Source: Tilletiaria anomala UBC 951 (lineage: Eukaryota > Basidiomycota > Exobasidiomycetes > Georgefischeriales > Tilletiariaceae). Taken from it: a stretch of 64,000 bases of DNA. The stretch is taken from assembly GCF_000711695.1 (NCBI RefSeq), contig NW_013547012.1:62001-126000 (forward strand), read 5' to 3'. Under the pieces are notes generated by a model that worked only from the letters and a program-made list of their open reading frames with translations, was not told the origin of the DNA and did no database searches. This document shows, piece by piece, positions 59,625-64,000 of the stretch. How positions within the stretch are numbered: the first letter of the stretch is position 1; every line of letters begins with the position of its first letter. A program made the position numbers and the translations under genes.

Positions 59625-61675
59625 CTACGCTACATGTGGCGAGCACAGCGACTGCTGCCAATGCTGTCCGCTGCGCGGGTTGATGCCGCGTGAATCGATT
59701 TGGCGTTGGAGCGTGACGAGGCCATGATTGCTGCTGGCCTTGGTCCAATAACTCGACTCGCTCGTGCGCAAGTTGGCGATAATATCATGTGCGCACTGCT
59801 CGCCAGCGGCGCAGCTACCGTCCAGGCCGGACGACTTGGAGCGATGCATAAAGTAGCGATCGAACGCCGTTAAATTGTGCTCGAAGTTGAGCGTTGCTTG
59901 GTGCCAGAATGTCGCGTTCAAAGGTGCGTCTGGCGCCCAGTTGGGGACGTACTCGCGCGCTGAGTACTCCAGATGCCAGTTCGGACCGCCATTCGCGTCA
60001 AATGAGTCTGCTTGGTCAAGATTGGCAATGTACGTCAGGCTGTCCATGATCTCCCAGCTGCCCGAGTCGACGCGGTAGACGCGCCAGCCGGGATTGAGAT
60101 TCGTGTATGGCGTCGCTGATGGACCCCAAGCGGCCCAGGAGATTGCATCGGCTCTCTGCACTTCCTTGGGGTCCGACGTGCGATTGTAGAAGACATTGAC
60201 TGCAGGGGATGAAGGAGCACGAGGATCAGTCTCATTCCGAATTCTCCTAATCAAATCTCACCGAACGGACATTCATCACGGTGGGTATGCCCGGCGCCGA
60301 TGAAGGTGATCGTTTCGCTGTAGCGCCTGACGATCTGGAGAAAGTAGTTGGAGAAGGCCTGCAGCGAATCGCCACCGGCGGTCGGAACGTGACTGATAAT
60401 CCATGCTGCCTGGCCGCTGTCCTCGGCAGCTTGCAGTTCGTCGACAAGCCATTCCAGGATACCTGCCGGGTCCGACTCGTTCGTCCGTGGATACAGGTAG
60501 AAGTTCAGACTGTACGCGAGGTTCGTGTTCAGTGAGATGAGGCGGAGCGTCCCTGCGTCACCAAGGACGAGCGAATAGGAGCCGTGACCATTCGTGGCAA
60601 CTTTCTCTTGCGAACTTTGCGGAATCCAACCGTTCCACTTGTTGGCGAGAAGCTTATATAGGTAGGTAATCATGGGCGGGTTGAACTCTGACGGTAGATC
60701 CTGCAGGGTGGTGGGATGAGCAGCACGCCTGGCACCTGTTTGGTTCGAAGCCCTACCCACATATTGGTTCACTGGTCCCGCATCATGGTTCCCGATGGCA
60801 GCGTAAAGGGGGACCCCTTGAGCGTCAAATAGAGAATGAAGGTCGGTGTACGCACGGTCAATGTTGGTGCTGGTAAAGTTCACATCATCGGACCAGATGT
60901 TGTGAGGGTCGATGTCGCCGGTCAAAATAGCCATGCGCGGCTGTCCGCTGACTTTTGGGATGCTCTTGATCAGGTTCGAGGTCAAGAGCTCGTTGCCATC
61001 GCAGTTGTAGTCTCCCCATTTGCCCGCTGCGCGAGTCACGGTACTTGACGACACATTCAATCCGCGACAGCAAAGGAACGTATCGCACTGCGCTTCGCCC
61101 CCTGCGGTGTACTGGTAATCCACGTGGTAGTCGCTCAGATGAGCGACGTTGACAAGTTCACCTGATCCTTTTGGCCTGATGACGATGTCAGGTTTCGACT
61201 TCGGGAACTTGACCTCGTAAGCGGCTATCTCGGGCCTCGGGCACAGTTGTAAGCTGAAGGCGGAGTAGCAGAACAATTTGCCCTGTTCGCTGTCTGGATC
61301 GATGTTCTGGACCATATACGCTAGTGGCGGCCCTTGCAGATCAGCAATGCCTCGACACACTTCGGGAATCGAGACATCGAAAAGGTCGCAGACACCATGA
61401 AGAGCCGATTGCACGGCGTCTTCTCCGCCGACCGCGGCGAGACCCTTGAGGGCGTAGAGGATTCCTTGGCATGCACCGCACTCCAAGCCTTGTAATACCC
61501 CGCCCTCCGTCACGGCGCGATGGATTGTTGTCGCAGAGTCATGAAACTGGCGCTGATACTGCTCGACGGACGGCTCCGACAGTAAGGGAATCTGTGAGGA
61601 CTGTGCAGCACAAAAATACGAGGCGAAGTGGAGGACAATTGGGCAAAAGCCAAGCCACCGGGCCATGAATGGCAT
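59625..61675 (-). CDS. Acid sphingomyelinase-like phosphodiesterase, secreted
   Basis: Secreted or vacuolar metallophosphoesterase of the acid sphingomyelinase family. The model is complement(join(59625..60199,60262..61675)), 662 residues, with a 62-nt intron. The signal peptide is at about residues 1-25 (WLGFCPIVLHFASYFCAAQ). A saposin B-type domain (about 62-150) begins LECGACQGILYALKG and has six cysteines. The metallophosphoesterase domain has all ligand motifs: HLSDYHVDYQY (DxH), GDIDPHNIW, AIGNHDAGP, ISHVPTAGGD and GAGHTHRDE. The intron lies just after the last motif and joins CPF to VNVFYNRTSDP. N-glycosylation sites are frequent. Paired ATGs at 61675 and 61666 are both possible starts. 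The family hydrolyses sphingomyelin or related phosphodiesters; in fungi inositol phosphosphingolipids or other esters may be the substrate. That last point is inference. Confidence 0.9.
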
Positions 61676-62701
61676 GGCGAGGATGACAGTGTGTCGCGTT
61701 CAAATACAGCGTGTTCTTTGAGCCGCCATTGCTCTAGATCGACGGACTGTCACGCGGATCGATCCGCAGGGAAGGAATTGATGGTGAAGAGCAGACTTCG
61801 GACTGCAACATGATGATGCTCATATCCAGCGGCGCAAGTACAAACCCCTGTTCCTTGCCAGATACCGAGCAACAACAGGAGGACCAGCCGCTATAGCATA
61901 TGGGTTATGGATATTGGATATTATGGAGCCTACTGTTTGCCTTGTGCCTGCTCAGTGCAGACTGGGGGGGGATGCGGTTGAGTTGCCTGTTGGGGCCGAA
62001 AGGTATCTGGCAAGTGTTTGCCGCTACTTGCAGTAATGCCGACTTTGACATTATTTGCCCGTGGGTTATTGTAGCCTGTAGTGCCATCCAGGATACTCGC
62101 AAGAAGAGTCTCACAGCCTGAATACCAGGCCTCGCTTCGTGTAGGCTGTCGCGCATCTCGCGAGTCAAAGACTTCTCCTTCGATTGGTTTTCTTTCTTTC
62201 TTTTCTGGCAATTTTAAAGGGCCTCAGTCTCCCTGACTCGGCCCTTTTCTTCTTGGCAGTTGGCCGGCCGGCGCCTCAAGAAATAGTCTCGAGAGTCGAG
62301 TGAGACGACGGGGTCGCAGCGACGAGCCGACACTGAGGCCAAACCCGAAGGATGAAGGTCAGTAATTGAAAATGGAACAGCCGTGGATGGTCAATTGGGA
62401 CTCTCATGGGCACACTAGCACACCTGTTTTTGTTCAACTTGCAAGTTCTCTGCGCCGCAGTCTCCAATCTCTGTAAATGACAGCAGGTCTCTCTGAGCCT
62501 AACGCATCCAGGTGCACACCAGGTCCGCAGCTGCGTCACTGCTACAGGCTGCCACGTGTGTGACGGCTGTTCTGATCAGCGCGAGCACTGATTAGTACTT
62601 CATTCGCCCACTACATTCTTCTTATAAGCCAACCCGGTAAAAGACTGCCCAGGAAATGGGAGAAGAATCAGGAGCACAGGCGGCAGTGACAACCTTCTAA
62701 G
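61676..62701. other. Intergenic region with one strong hairpin
   Basis: About 1 kb without a supportable gene. An imperfect hairpin at 62216-62247 pairs AAAGGGCC with GGCCCTTT and AGTC with GACT, followed by a T-rich run on the plus strand. Confidence 0.4.
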
Positions 62702-63310
62702 CTACAAGACCAGGGACAAGTCGATCAACGTGTCTAATATGCACAGGTGGAGCTTATGTTTAACAACCATGTCTTTTCGAGCTTTTACTCGTCCTGCTCC
62801 ACGTTGAATCTCGGCTCTTTGCACTCTGTAGACCGCCTCCTCTTTTTCCCGTGCACGGTCCGCGTGTGGTGCCTTTATCTCTGCTTCTTTGTCCGCGTAG
62901 GAACGTATAGCATAGTGAGCAGAGCGGGGCGGCTGCCACTCGCACTCGCCGAAGCCGAGGCTCATGCTGTAGATCGCTAGCGGGAAGAGCGCGATGCCAA
63001 TGGCGATGTACAGGAGGGTGAGCACGCTGCTCTTCCTAGCCTGGAACAGCATGAACCCGCACTGCCTGTGGCTGCCTTTAGAGATAGCCAAGCGCGTCAG
63101 CGCGAGGCCCAAGCAGTGGTACGGGTGGTTGAGATGGTGCTTGGCGTGCTTCGCCCAGAGCGTCCCGAAATCGATGCACATGCAGACAACAATGAAGAAA
63201 ATGGCGGCCACCTGCGGTGCACGAAGCACGCTCACTGCCAGGCACGTCCGCTGTCCAAGTCTCTTCCGCCTGCCGAAAAAGGAAAGACGTTCGCGTACTC
63301 GGAGCGCCAT
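62702..63310 (-). pseudogene. Degenerate cytochrome b561-like copy
   Basis: A 202-codon minus-strand frame whose middle resembles the neighbouring intact b561-like gene: AIFFIVVCMCIDFGTLWAKH, HPYHCLGLAL, and LYIAIGIALFPLAIYSMSLG correspond to spans of the neighbour. The His of the neighbour's LHIIIGI is Tyr here, the region between is altered, and the N- and C-terminal ends (rich in Arg/Lys and Ala/Glu) do not look like membrane protein. It lies directly downstream of the intact gene on the same strand, so an old tandem duplication is likely. A small functional paralogue with unrecognised introns is the alternative. Confidence 0.45.
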
Positions 63311-63439
63311 CCTATCAAAAAATTATCGATTTCGAGGTAAACACAAAGGAACCAATACACTACACCTCTATCTCGAAGGTCGAGCAGTTATCAGGCAGAC
63401 GCGTATTACGGCATTGCCGAATCGGAATCAAGGCGGAGG

Positions 63440-64000
63440 TCACGCCTTTCTGTCGTGCTGGCCGCCGACATCATCATTCGAATCGATCCGAATCGCAGCA
63501 CGCAGCTCCTGCGCCTTGCGGTCTGTCTTGAACTCGCGAGGGAGAAGGGCAAGTCCACATATGTACACGACACCGAGCAATGCTGCCCACGCGATGCACT
63601 GTGAGATGAGGGGAGCGAGCGGTGGTCAGACCGAGCCATGTCCTCGAATTGAGGGCTTACGCAGCGGAAAGACAACACGATGAGAGCGACTCACGACATA
63701 TTTTCCCGCTACCGATGGGTACCAGGGCACCCACAGGTCGAAACCCAATGCCATGTTCCACGGCGCAAGGCCGAAGAGGACGATTCCGATGATGATGTGC
63801 AGGTAGTTCTGTACGCGGATGCGCTTCGCATTCCAGAGCATGTGGCCGAACTGCCCCAAAAGCCCTTGGAAGACGGCGAGCATGGCAAGCACAAAGCCTA
63901 GCTTGTGGTGCCGCTGGCTAAAATCGACGCCACCCTCGCTCTTAACGATTGCAAAGCCCAAACCCATGGCAATCAGGATGAACGCGATCGAGACGGTCTG
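63440..64000 (-). CDS. Cytochrome b561/ferric reductase-like membrane protein, 5' end outside the window
   Basis: Transmembrane heme protein of the cytochrome b561 type, expected to move electrons across a membrane. Visible exons are complement(join(63440..63598,63695..>64000)), with a 96-nt GT-AG intron. The frame is open to the window edge. Visible features are a span (VSIAFILIAMGLGFAIV), HHKLGFVLAMLAVFQGLLG, QFGHMLW, NYLHIIIGIVLFGLAPWNMA with candidate heme histidines, then after the intron a final span (IAWAALLGVVYICGLALL) and a short basic cytosolic tail (PREFKTDRKAQEL). A DOMON or other N-terminal domain could lie beyond base 64000. Family assignment is good at the level of b561-like; substrate and location are unknown. 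Confidence 0.75.

Noticed and set aside
26481-62000. Lipid-metabolism gene cluster
   Set aside because: The Sec14-like, long-chain-base phosphatase and sphingomyelinase-like genes are separated by unrelated housekeeping genes on both strands, so co-location is probably incidental.

Overview
The window is nuclear DNA of a filamentous or dimorphic fungus, most likely a basidiomycete (Ustilaginomycotina-like; this placement is inferred, not proven). Pointers are the many short GT-AG introns (mostly 61-125 nt, donors GTGAGT, GTAAGT, GTGCGT or GTACGT), fungal-type proteins (Alg11, Nce101, Dug3, PP2A activator, YAT-type amino-acid permease, long-chain-base phosphatase), long Gln/Ser/Ala-rich tracts in regulatory proteins, and GC-rich coding DNA separated by 0.1-3 kb of gene-poor DNA. 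There is no operon logic. Neighbouring genes are convergent or divergent and functionally unrelated. I found no rRNA, convincing tRNA, CRISPR array or intact transposon.

Layout. 1-1536 (-): phosphoglucomutase, 3' end beyond the window. 2023-5553 (+): SF1 helicase of the Hcs1/IGHMBP2 type. 5585-7681 (-): FAD/NAD(P) monooxygenase-like enzyme with a 21-nt micro-exon. 9103-9822 (-): small secreted protein. 12689-14214 (-): secreted, probably GPI-anchored alpha/beta-hydrolase-like protein without the usual nucleophile serine. 16123-17682 (-): decayed GH16 beta-glucanase. 19089-23067 (+): 1298-residue Q/S-rich protein with a C-terminal CxxC pair. 23715-25478 (+): secreted histidine acid phosphatase. 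26481-31362 (-): one seven-exon gene encoding two Sec14/CRAL-TRIO modules in tandem. 33119-34775 (-): TALE homeodomain protein. 38100-38380 (+): Nce101. 40756-44220 (+): RING-H2 protein with an N-myristoylation signal. 44365-47572 (-): a single reading frame joining a Dug3-type glutamine amidotransferase to a PP2A activator (PTPA). 49462-50011 (+): OM14-like small membrane protein. 50192-52236 (-): ALG11. 52654-54734 (+): long-chain-base phosphate phosphatase. 55768-57662 (-): amino-acid permease. 59625-61675 (-): acid sphingomyelinase-like phosphodiesterase. 62702-64000 (-): a cytochrome b561-like gene (5' end beyond the window) preceding a degenerate copy.

Most noteworthy are two unusual protein architectures read directly from continuous frames and intron phases: the Dug3-PTPA fusion and the double CRAL-TRIO protein, whose two halves still share long identical DNA blocks. 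Other points of interest are the GH16 relic with an apparent AT-AG intron, a 46-bp almost perfect palindrome between two convergent genes, and two promoter-region clusters of short repeated motifs. Several gene products belong to lipid and membrane metabolism (Sec14-like, long-chain-base phosphatase, sphingomyelinase-like), but they are spread over 35 kb with other genes between, so I do not read this as a cluster.
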